Origin: an uncultured Bacilli bacterium
GTDB lineage: Bacteria; Bacillota_I; Bacilli_A; RFN20; CAG-826
NCBI GenBank assembly: GCA_934700895.1
Contig: CAKUXV010000002.1
Location: 62,001-126,000, forward strand
Direction of reading: 5' to 3'
DNA length: 64,000 bases
In this document: positions 27,520-35,003 of the stretch, in pieces
Layout of the letters: each line of letters begins with the position of its first letter
How positions within the stretch are numbered: the first letter of the stretch is position 1
Made by a program: the position numbers and the translations under genes
Notes under the pieces: model-generated
The model's input: the letters and a program-made list of their open reading frames with translations, nothing else
Told to the model about the DNA's origin: nothing
Database searches by the model: none

Positions 27520-28482
27520 TTATTTGAGAATGTCGATTAAGCGAAGCATTGATGGATGCTTGTCGCGCGGCAATTGAAGAGCTTCATAAATATCGTATTG
27601 AACGATTTTGTTATTGACGAGCCCGACGCAGATCCCGCCCTTTCCTTCCAAAAGGCAATCCACGGCGTAGGCGCCGAAACGAGCGGCCAATACGCGGTCG
27701 AAGGCGCTGGGAGATCCGCCGCGTTGGACGCGGCCGAGAACTTCCGCCTTGGCTTCGAAGCCGGTTTCTTTGCTAATACGATCCGCAAAGGCGTGGATAT
27801 CTGGATAGATTTTTTCAGAAACGACGACGATCGCGCGTTTCCTTTTTTCGGCATAGAGCTTTTTAAGCGAAGCCATAACTTCGTCTTCGGGAATCGGATG
27901 GTCCGGGGTGATGATCATTTCCGCCCCTTCGGCAAGTCCGCTAAACAAGGCGAGGTCGCCGCAATGGTTCCCCATGACTTCAATCACGGCGCAGCGTTGG
28001 TGAGAAGTGGTTGTGTCGCGAATTTTGTCCACGCAGTCAATGATCGTGTTTAAGCAAGTATCGAACCCAATGGTATAATCCGTCGAAGCGATATCGTTGT
28101 CGATGGTTCCGGGCAGGCCAACACAATTGATGCCCATTTCGGTTAATTTTTTAGCGCCCATGTAAGAGCCGTCACCACCGATGACAATCAAGGCGTCGAT
28201 GCCGCGCTCGCGTAGATTATTGACGGCGATTTGGCGCATGCTTTCTTCTTTGAATTCCCTTAAGCGAGCGGTTCCCAAAATCGTGCCCCCGCGATTGACG
28301 ATGTCAGAGACGGAGTGGCGGTCCATCAAGTGGATGTCATTTTCCACGAGACCTTTGTATCCGTCCATGACGCCGTAGACTTCTAGTCCGTAGCGGAGTC
28401 CCGCACGAACAACCGCACGGATGGCACAGTTCATACCTGGGGCATCGCCGCCAGAAGTGAGAACACCGATTTTGTGAATCAT
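27520..28482 (-). CDS. pfkA: ATP-dependent 6-phosphofructokinase
   Basis: A 320-residue PfkA, the committed step of glycolysis. LTSGGDAPGMNCAIRA opens the protein, GGTILGTAR near residue 70, GGDGSYMGA near 102 and GTIDND with TIGFDTCLNT near 125-140 give the ATP and sugar-phosphate sites. Length and order match bacterial PfkA. The ATG at 28482 is preceded by GAGGTAG; longer upstream readings cross the promoter. A -10 lies 43 bases upstream and a cre-like palindrome farther up, suggesting catabolite control. Confidence 0.97.
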   Translation of the reverse strand: MIHKIGVLTSGGDAPGMNCAIRAVVRAGLRYGLEVYGVMDGYKGLVENDIHLMDRHSVSDIVNRGGTILGTARLREFKEESMRQIAVNNLRERGIDALIVIGGDGSYMGAKKLTEMGINCVGLPGTIDNDIASTDYTIGFDTCLNTIIDCVDKIRDTTTSHQRCAVIEVMGNHCGDLALFSGLAEGAEMIITPDHPIPEDEVMASLKKLYAEKRKRAIVVVSEKIYPDIHAFADRISKETGFEAKAEVLGRVQRGGSPSAFDRVLAARFGAYAVDCLLEGKGGICVGLVNNKIVQYDIYEALQLPRDKHPSMLRLIDILK

Positions 28483-28524
28483 AATACTACCTCGAATTTT
28501 CGGAATGAACCCGAAATCGAAGAC

Positions 28525-28530
28525 ATTATA
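28525..28530 (-). promoter_or_regulatory. -10 element of pfkA
   Basis: TATAAT on the minus strand, 42 bases upstream of the start; the -35 position is poor, consistent with activator dependence. Confidence 0.5.
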
Positions 28531-28587
28531 AACCCTTTCGTGGGCGCGCGTGTATAGATAAAAGGACAATGTCTTTTTCGCTGTAGG

Positions 28588-28605
28588 AAAGAAAGCGCTT
28601 TCTTT
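28588..28605. promoter_or_regulatory. Perfect 18-base palindrome resembling a CcpA cre site
   Basis: AAAGAAAGCGCTTTCTTT. The core GAAAGCGCTTTC fits the catabolite-responsive element pattern. It sits roughly 80 bases upstream of the expected pfkA transcription start and 150 bases upstream of dnaB. Confidence 0.55.
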
Positions 28606-28618
28606 GTAAAACGGAGGG

Positions 28619-28685
28619 TTATCCACAATCAAAATGTGGAAAACTCAAAATGGTAAGGTTTTATGGGGATAATCCCTGTGGAAAA
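28619..28685. promoter_or_regulatory. Cluster of three DnaA boxes
   Basis: TTATCCACA at 28619-28627 is a perfect consensus box. TGTGGAAAA at 28635-28643 and 28677-28685 are reverse-oriented TTTTCCACA boxes. All lie directly upstream of the dnaB-dnaI promoter. Confidence 0.6.
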
Positions 28686-28722
28686 CTATAAAAACATCCG
28701 ATGGCAAGCCATATTTTTATTT

Positions 28723-28751
28723 TTGTTTGTTTGATTATGTAGTAGTATATA
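28723..28751 (+). promoter_or_regulatory. Promoter of dnaB-dnaI
   Basis: TTGTTT, 17 bases, TATATA. The -10 ends four bases before the dnaB ATG, so the transcript start would fall at or within the start codon. Confidence 0.5.
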
Positions 28752-28755
28752 AGCC

Positions 28756-30012
28756 ATGCAAACGTTTGGTTCCCAAGATATCTACTCCGTTCAAAAGTGC
28801 GGCCTGCTCGGGGAAGGGTCCCTTGCTTCGCTTTCCGAGCTTTATTTACCGTTAATTGGCTGCCAAGCATTGGGACTTTATTTCGCTTTGTATGCGGAGG
28901 GCAACCAAGCTGATCTCGTCCATTTTGGGGATGAACTCCGCAAGAAAACGGGAATGACCTTTTCCGATATTCAAGCCAGCAGACGCCCCTTAGAAGCCAT
29001 TGGGCTGTTAAAGACGTCCTATGAAAAAGGATCCAATGGACGTGGGATTTTTTATTTTCAAATCTATGCGCCCGCATCTCCGAAAGATTTTTTGGGAGAT
29101 GTTTTGCTTTCGGGGACCTTGCATTCGATTCTTGGGGAAGAAGAATACAAGAAAGTTCAGGACCGTTACGTTTTGGATGCAACCCCGAAAGGCGGGAAAG
29201 ACATCTCCGAGAAGTTCGAAGCGTATTTCCAACCAAATTATAACGATTCCGTTTATTTGAATTCACGGATTGAGGCCATTGGGGATGGGCCCAAAAAAAT
29301 AGAGACTTCTTTTGATTCTTCCGTCTTTTTGGCCGCGATGGGGAATAATGGGTTCAAAGGGAATTTGCTCTCTCAAGAGGAATTGGATTTCTGCGAAAAA
29401 ATGGGGGCTTTATACGCCTATCCTAGCGGCACGTTGGGGGAATTTGCCTCCGACTGCTTGCACGTTTCTTCCCCTTATGGAACTCGATTGGATCGTCAAG
29501 GATTTTTGCGGAAATGCCGCGATGGCATGAAGATTTCTTATTTGCACCGGGGAGGGATGAAAAGCGCGGTGCACGGGGATTCGGATCTTGCGAAGAAAAT
29601 TCGCCTTATGGATGAAGTGCCTCCAGCCAAGTGGCTTTCCTTAAAACAAAATAACCATCGCCCCGCCACCTCCGATTTGAAAATCCTAGAGACTTTGACA
29701 TTTGATATCGGATTATCTTCTGGGGCGTGCAACGCTCTCGTGGATTATATCCTCCAGACGAACAACAACGTTTTGTCCAAGCCTTTGGCGGAAAAAATCG
29801 GGGCCTCGCTCGTCCGCGCCAATATTTCGACTTCTCGGGATGCCATGGAATATTTGAATTCGCAAATTCGGGAGGCGAGAAAGAAACGGACGCCCTATAA
29901 TAAGGAAGAAGAAAAGCCCCAAGAGAAAGCTGCGGTTCGTTCCACGGAAGGGGAAGAAGCGATCAGCAATGAAGAATTGGACGCCCTTTTCGAGAAAGCC
30001 TATCAAAAATGA
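28756..30012 (+). CDS. dnaB: Replication initiation and membrane-attachment protein DnaB (DnaD/DnaB family)
   Basis: A 418-residue helicase-loading protein. The N-terminal segment YSVQKCGLLGEGSLASLSELYLPLIG matches in type the winged-helix DDBH1 region of Firmicute DnaB, and residues about 305-375 with LSSGACNALVDYIL resemble the DDBH2/DnaD-like domain, followed by an acidic-basic tail. With DnaI it loads the replicative helicase. The stop overlaps the dnaI start by four bases. There is no ribosome binding site before the ATG. Identity is supported strongly by the dnaI neighbour. Confidence 0.82.
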   Translation: MQTFGSQDIYSVQKCGLLGEGSLASLSELYLPLIGCQALGLYFALYAEGNQADLVHFGDELRKKTGMTFSDIQASRRPLEAIGLLKTSYEKGSNGRGIFYFQIYAPASPKDFLGDVLLSGTLHSILGEEEYKKVQDRYVLDATPKGGKDISEKFEAYFQPNYNDSVYLNSRIEAIGDGPKKIETSFDSSVFLAAMGNNGFKGNLLSQEELDFCEKMGALYAYPSGTLGEFASDCLHVSSPYGTRLDRQGFLRKCRDGMKISYLHRGGMKSAVHGDSDLAKKIRLMDEVPPAKWLSLKQNNHRPATSDLKILETLTFDIGLSSGACNALVDYILQTNNNVLSKPLAEKIGASLVRANISTSRDAMEYLNSQIREARKKRTPYNKEEEKPQEKAAVRSTEGEEAISNEELDALFEKAYQK

Positions 30013-30962
30013 GTGAATATAAAATTGATCAATACGTGAAAACGGCCGCCAAAAAATTGAAGGATCAAGGCGCCGCCCCATCCTCCGATTTGCTTTCAGA
30101 CGCCCTTAATAAATTGAAGACGGATCCGCGCGTTTACAAAGTGATTCATGATGATTTTAAGCTCTCTTACGCCCAAACCAAAGTCGCCTTGGCCCCTTTG
30201 CTGGATTACCAAAAAGACCTCGACCAATGCGAGTCCTGTCCAGGCTACGATCAATGCCATAAACTAATGCCCCATTATCAAATGTACTTGACTTATGAGG
30301 ATGGTTTGGTGGAACCGAAATTCCGTCTATGCGAATTGGCTAAGAAACAAGAAACCTATACGAAAAGTTTTTTACGCAGAGACTTTCCACTTGATTGGAT
30401 GGATATGACCGTCCAGCACGATGTTTCGAGGACGGCAAAGAAAATCCCAGCCATGAAGGTCTGCGCGGATTTGTTGCTCGGCCGTTCCTCCCGCTGGCTC
30501 TATGTGGAAGGAACTCGGAGAAGTGGACGTACCTTTATGCTCGCCTGCTTATGCAATGACTTCGTTAACAAAGGGGTTTCGCCCGTTGCTTTCTGCGACA
30601 CGGCTCTGTTTCTTAAGTGGCTTCAAGACTTGAACATTCGGGATAAAGCTCGCTTCGATTTGGAATTTGAAAAATATCAAAATTGCCCGGTTCTTGTCTT
30701 GGATGACTTTGGCAACGAAAATAAGGATAAAACGGGATATGGGTATAGCAATATTCTTTACCCTTTATTAAATGAAAGAGCCAAAAAAGGCCTATTCACC
30801 GGCTTTTCCAGTGATTTTTCCATTCAAGAAATTGCTTCGATGTATCAATATACCATTGGGCCGGCGCGCGCTCGCCAATTGGAAAATCTTCTTTTGGATT
30901 TATGCGAAAAAGAATTCGATATTTCCTCTTTGGATTTATCGGGATCCTCTCGCCGTCGTTAA
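30009..30962 (+). CDS. dnaI: Primosomal protein DnaI (helicase loader) with altered Walker A
   Basis: AAA+ helicase loader of 317 residues. The N-terminal domain has the zinc-binding-type Cys/His set Cys74, Cys77, Cys83, His84 and Cys108. The P-loop at residues 168-175 reads GTRRSGRT, so the lysine that contacts ATP phosphates is replaced by arginine. Walker B is VLVLDDFGNE near 228-236. Length is normal. AAAGCC and the overlap with dnaB suggest coupled translation. The gene converges on mutM-coaE with a shared TTAA stop. Identity is good; ATPase behaviour may be altered. Confidence 0.88.
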   Translation: MSEYKIDQYVKTAAKKLKDQGAAPSSDLLSDALNKLKTDPRVYKVIHDDFKLSYAQTKVALAPLLDYQKDLDQCESCPGYDQCHKLMPHYQMYLTYEDGLVEPKFRLCELAKKQETYTKSFLRRDFPLDWMDMTVQHDVSRTAKKIPAMKVCADLLLGRSSRWLYVEGTRRSGRTFMLACLCNDFVNKGVSPVAFCDTALFLKWLQDLNIRDKARFDLEFEKYQNCPVLVLDDFGNENKDKTGYGYSNILYPLLNERAKKGLFTGFSSDFSIQEIASMYQYTIGPARARQLENLLLDLCEKEFDISSLDLSGSSRRR

Positions 30963-32350
30963 AGGGACAACGCCTTTAATTTTTGATAGAAATCCTCTTT
31001 GGAACCATTGTTATCGACGATGAAATTGACTTGTTTTTGAACTTGCTTCAAGGGAAAAGAGGAATTGAGTTTCATGAGTCTCGTTGCATCTCTGCCTTCG
31101 TCTAAGAGCCTTTGGTTCCTTTTTTCTGGATGCGATTCGATTAGAATCGTCGCATCGCAACAATCTCCTAATCCGGAAGAGAAAAGACGTGGGACATCAA
31201 GCAAAATTTTGTCATTTTCCGTTAACGACGCGATTTGATGTTTGGCCCTTTCAACAAGCAAGGGATCTAGCAGCTGTTCCACTTTCTTTCGCTTAGAAGG
31301 GGAGGAAGAAAGGACATAACGTAATTCCGCCTTGTCGATTTTTCCTCTTTTGACCGTCCTTTTCCCGGCGATTTTTTGAATTTCTTTTTGCACCTTGCTC
31401 TCTTCGTATAATTCCCACACGGCTTTGTCCGCGTCAAAATAATGGTAACCTTGGCTTCTAAAATAGGCAGCAGCGGTTGATTTTCCCGCGTGGATTGGCC
31501 CCGTGATTCCCAAAACAAAAGGTCGATGAATCGCCTTTTGGCAACGGAAGCAAAAAGTGGTCCCCCGCCCATCGAGATGGATTTTTGATAAAGGGGTTCC
31601 GCAACGAGGGCAAGGCTGACCACGTTTGGAATAGACCTGCAATTCGTTTTGCATCAGTCCGTCCACTCCTTGCTGAGGATGGTAACTTCGAATGGTGCTT
31701 CCTCCCTTTTGGATGGCTTCTTGCAAAATCCGCTGAGTGTGGCTCAGTAAGCGCGTTGCCGATGCAAAATCAAGGTCGCAAGCCTTGGTTTTAGGGTGAA
31801 TGGAAGATGCGAACAACGATTCGTCCGCGTAGATGTTACCAATTCCGGCAAGGACGGTTTGATCCATCAAGACTTTTTTGATGGGCCCTTTTTGAAGGTG
31901 AATTCGGGAATAAAATTCTTCGGAAGATAGGTCAAAAGGTTCGGGTCCTAAAGAAGCAACGGGCGAAAATCGGAATACCTCGTCCCTGCTAGAATAATAA
32001 GCAATGGTTCCGAATTTACGGGTGTCTTGATAAACTAAGCGCGTGCCGGAGGACAATTCGTAATCGAGAATGTCATAGGGAGATTTTGGATAAGTGGTTG
32101 GCACCTCCACATATTTCCCTTCCATTCGCAGATGGGAAAGGATGACGCTTCCGTCTTCGAGGTTGAAAAGAAGGTATTTTCCTCTCCGAGACACCGATAG
32201 AATCTTTTTTCCTTCTACTTGTTTGGGAAAAGAAGCGGCCCCACTAACGATATTGGCGGCCCGATAGATATGGACCTTTACAATCCTGACGCCTTGAGAA
32301 AAAGAAGAAAGAATGCGTCGGACCGTTTCTACTTCAGGAAGTTCAGGCAT
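30959..32350 (-). CDS. mutM-coaE: Fused formamidopyrimidine-DNA glycosylase (MutM) and dephospho-CoA kinase (CoaE)
   Basis: A single 463-residue frame carries two enzymes. Residues 1-275 are MutM: the N-terminal PELPEVETV with catalytic Pro2/Glu3, Lys58 in RRGKY, the helix-two-turn-helix near GIGNIYADE, and a zinc finger with Cys247, Cys250, Cys267 and Cys270. Residues 277-463 are CoaE: P-loop GITGPIHAGKST at 281-292, DADKAVWELYE, and a CoaE-like DVPRLFSSG. MutM removes 8-oxoguanine; CoaE makes coenzyme A. Adjacent mutM and coaE are common in Firmicutes, so fusion by loss of the intervening stop is plausible. It follows polA by three bases. Confidence 0.93.
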   Translation of the reverse strand: MPELPEVETVRRILSSFSQGVRIVKVHIYRAANIVSGAASFPKQVEGKKILSVSRRGKYLLFNLEDGSVILSHLRMEGKYVEVPTTYPKSPYDILDYELSSGTRLVYQDTRKFGTIAYYSSRDEVFRFSPVASLGPEPFDLSSEEFYSRIHLQKGPIKKVLMDQTVLAGIGNIYADESLFASSIHPKTKACDLDFASATRLLSHTQRILQEAIQKGGSTIRSYHPQQGVDGLMQNELQVYSKRGQPCPRCGTPLSKIHLDGRGTTFCFRCQKAIHRPFVLGITGPIHAGKSTAAAYFRSQGYHYFDADKAVWELYEESKVQKEIQKIAGKRTVKRGKIDKAELRYVLSSSPSKRKKVEQLLDPLLVERAKHQIASLTENDKILLDVPRLFSSGLGDCCDATILIESHPEKRNQRLLDEGRDATRLMKLNSSFPLKQVQKQVNFIVDNNGSKEDFYQKLKALSL

Positions 32351-32353
32351 AGA

Positions 32354-34993
32354 TCAATCCTTTGCGTCGTACCAGGATTTGCCGGCATTTCCTTCTACGG
32401 TCAATTTAACCGGCAACTTCACAGCGTTTTCCATGATGCGCTTTAATTCTGGGATGAGGGAGGAAGATTCAGAAGCGTCCAAGGCAAAAAGAAGTTCGTC
32501 ATGAATTTGGAGGACCATCTTGGAACGATAATGGCCTTTTGATAAGAATTCATCGACTTTTAACATGGCGATTTTGATCAAATCGGCTGCGCTTCCTTGA
32601 ACGGGGGCGTTAAGGGCGGCTCGTTTGGCCGCTTCGCGTTTGGCATAGTTTACATCTTTTAAATCGGGGAGATAGCGGCGTCTGCCAAACATGGTGGTTA
32701 CATACCCTTCCCGTTCCGCTCCCTCCAAAACGGCAGAAGAGAATTCGGCGATTTCAGGATATTCGCGATTGAAATGGTCGATGATGTCCTTGGCTTCTTT
32801 CGGCGTTCCTCCAATTTGTTCGGCCAATCCGAAAGCCGTCGTGCCATAAACAATGGCAAAGTTGATTGCCTTGGCTTTTCTGCGGAATTCGTGGGGAACG
32901 GGTTTGTCCGGTGGCAAATGGAAGATTTTCCTTGCCGTTTCACTATGGACGTCTCGTCCGGACTCAAAGACGTCAATATAGTCTTGGCAATGGGATAATG
33001 CTGCCAAAATTCGCAGTTCGATTTGTCCGTAATCCAAAGAAAGAATCAAGATATTGGGGTCGTCATAATGGAACGCTTTGCGTATCAACTTCGATTCTTC
33101 GTCCCGCGCCGAAATGTTTTGAAGGTTGGGGTTGGAGGAAGAAAGGCGTCCCGTCGTTGTTTGGGCTTGATTGAAGCAGGTATGGATTTTTCCGTCTTTT
33201 TTGATGTGGGGCAGCAACCCGTCGATATAAGTGCCGACGAGTTTAGCGTATTTCCGATAGCTTAAGATTTTTTCTACAATCGGATGGGCGGAGACGAGCT
33301 CGTTTAGAACGTCGATGGAAGTGCTGCGGGATTTAGGCCCTTTTAAGCCCAACTCATCATAAAGAACGCTCGCGATTTGCTTGGGACTAGAAGGATTGAA
33401 CGGGTGACCGGCCAAAGAGACGATTTCTTGCTCAAGTTGATCCTTTTTATTCCGATATTCCTTGCCGATTTCTTCGAGCTCATCGGCTTTTAAAGGGAAT
33501 CCTTCGATTTCCATTTTGGCTAAGATATGGCTTAAGGGGAGCTCGATTTCCTTAAATAGACGAAGGGCATCCGTTTTTTCAAGCTCCTCCAACGCTGCTC
33601 GCTCTAATTTCAAAGCATAGAAAGCCTCTTTTCCTAACCCGTCAGAATGGTCCACGTCAAAAAGCAAGGATGGGGCGGAGGAAGAGGAAACGTCTACCCC
33701 AAAGGAAGAATAGACGATGTCGGGACGGTCGGTGACATTACTATTGATCAAATAGGCCGCCAAAAGGATATCGAAACCAATTCCTTGGATTTCGATTCCA
33801 AGACGATGAAGTCCCACTTCCATTCGCTTGGCATCATTGACGTTTTTGATAACGGAAGGATTTTTTAACAAGGCCTTAAAGGCTTCGTCTTTTTGAGCGT
33901 CTTGTGCATCGATGTAATAAGTAGAAATCCCATCGCTGAAGGCAATCCCCAAAACAGGCGCGTCGTTATAAGTTTCGGGGTCCAAATCAATTGCCACGCC
34001 GATTTTGGAAGGCAAAGAAAGGGAAACTATCGAATGGATTTTTTGAACTTCGGGCGCTTTTACATTTTGGTTCCCTTGAGCTTCCATTTTGAAAATAAGA
34101 GGCATTTTTAAAGGAAGTTGCTTCAGCTCATAGGTGGCGGAGAAACTCGAAATGGCCGTCGGGTCAAATCCCTTGTAGATAAAATCGCTTAATTGGAAGG
34201 GGAGGACGCAATCGGTTTTCATCGTCGCCAATTCATAGCATTGTCTTCCCATGGCTTCGTTTTCCACGATGTTTTGGCATAATTTTCCTTTGATTTCCCC
34301 GTTTTTTGCCGCCTGAATAATGGCGTCAAAGGTGTGGTATTGAGCAATTAATTTGGCCGCGGTTTTTTCTCCGACTCCGGGAATTCCCGGAAGGTTGTCG
34401 CTAGCGTCCCCGCGCAAGCCTTTGTAATCGATGATTTGTTTCGGCGTGAAGCCAAATTCTTCCACCATTTTTGACGGGGTCACGTCATCGATATCGCTTA
34501 AGCCTTTCCGCAATAAATGGACCGTGACGCGATTCGTTATCAACTGAAGATAATCTTTGTCGCTGGTATAAACGTCGACTTGATAGCCTTCTTTTTCCGC
34601 AGATTTAGCAATGGTCCCAGCGATATCGTCGGCTTCGATTCCATGCTCTTCGTAGAAAATGATATTCAGCGCCTTCATCAATTCACGGGAAATGGGGAAT
34701 TGGACAACGAGCTCCTCTGGGGCGGGTTTGCGATTGGCTTTATAGGAGGCGAATTGCTCTTTGCGGAAGGTATGCCCGTCCTTATCAAACGCCACGAAGA
34801 TGGAATCTCCTGGCTTCATCTTTTGAAGGAATTTCACAAGCATATTGGAGAAAGCGAAAATCGCATTGGTGGGAATACCGCTTTTGGTGCGCATGATGGT
34901 GGAAGGATCCCCCATGTAAGTCGCGTAAAAGGCACGGAACAGCAAAGAGTTTCCGTCGATGACATAAAGATGCTTTGAATTGGTGATTTCCAT
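32354..34993 (-). CDS. polA: DNA polymerase I
   Basis: An 879-residue repair and Okazaki-fragment polymerase. Residues 1-300 are a 5'-3' exonuclease domain (DGNSLLFRAFYA, GIEADDIAGT, YKGLRGDASDNLPGIPGVG). Residues about 320-480 correspond to the 3'-5' exonuclease fold, but the expected DxE pair is not seen, so proofreading is probably lost as in Bacillus. The polymerase domain has motif A DYGQIELRIL near 665, motif B RRKAKAINFAIVYG near 715 and motif C QIHDELLF near 840. AAGGAGAG precedes the ATG. Confidence 0.97.
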   Translation of the reverse strand: MEITNSKHLYVIDGNSLLFRAFYATYMGDPSTIMRTKSGIPTNAIFAFSNMLVKFLQKMKPGDSIFVAFDKDGHTFRKEQFASYKANRKPAPEELVVQFPISRELMKALNIIFYEEHGIEADDIAGTIAKSAEKEGYQVDVYTSDKDYLQLITNRVTVHLLRKGLSDIDDVTPSKMVEEFGFTPKQIIDYKGLRGDASDNLPGIPGVGEKTAAKLIAQYHTFDAIIQAAKNGEIKGKLCQNIVENEAMGRQCYELATMKTDCVLPFQLSDFIYKGFDPTAISSFSATYELKQLPLKMPLIFKMEAQGNQNVKAPEVQKIHSIVSLSLPSKIGVAIDLDPETYNDAPVLGIAFSDGISTYYIDAQDAQKDEAFKALLKNPSVIKNVNDAKRMEVGLHRLGIEIQGIGFDILLAAYLINSNVTDRPDIVYSSFGVDVSSSSAPSLLFDVDHSDGLGKEAFYALKLERAALEELEKTDALRLFKEIELPLSHILAKMEIEGFPLKADELEEIGKEYRNKKDQLEQEIVSLAGHPFNPSSPKQIASVLYDELGLKGPKSRSTSIDVLNELVSAHPIVEKILSYRKYAKLVGTYIDGLLPHIKKDGKIHTCFNQAQTTTGRLSSSNPNLQNISARDEESKLIRKAFHYDDPNILILSLDYGQIELRILAALSHCQDYIDVFESGRDVHSETARKIFHLPPDKPVPHEFRRKAKAINFAIVYGTTAFGLAEQIGGTPKEAKDIIDHFNREYPEIAEFSSAVLEGAEREGYVTTMFGRRRYLPDLKDVNYAKREAAKRAALNAPVQGSAADLIKIAMLKVDEFLSKGHYRSKMVLQIHDELLFALDASESSSLIPELKRIMENAVKLPVKLTVEGNAGKSWYDAKD

Positions 34994-35003
34994 TGAACTC
35001 TCC

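Noticed and set aside
28483..28632. Longer N terminus for phosphofructokinase
   Set aside because: The extension crosses the -10 and the cre-like site, and PfkA proteins begin at MIHKIGVLTSGGD-type sequence, which has its own ribosome site.
28619..28755. Chromosomal replication origin
   Set aside because: Only three boxes, and no dnaA, dnaN, rpmH or clear gene-strand switch in the neighbourhood; regulation of dnaB is a simpler reading.
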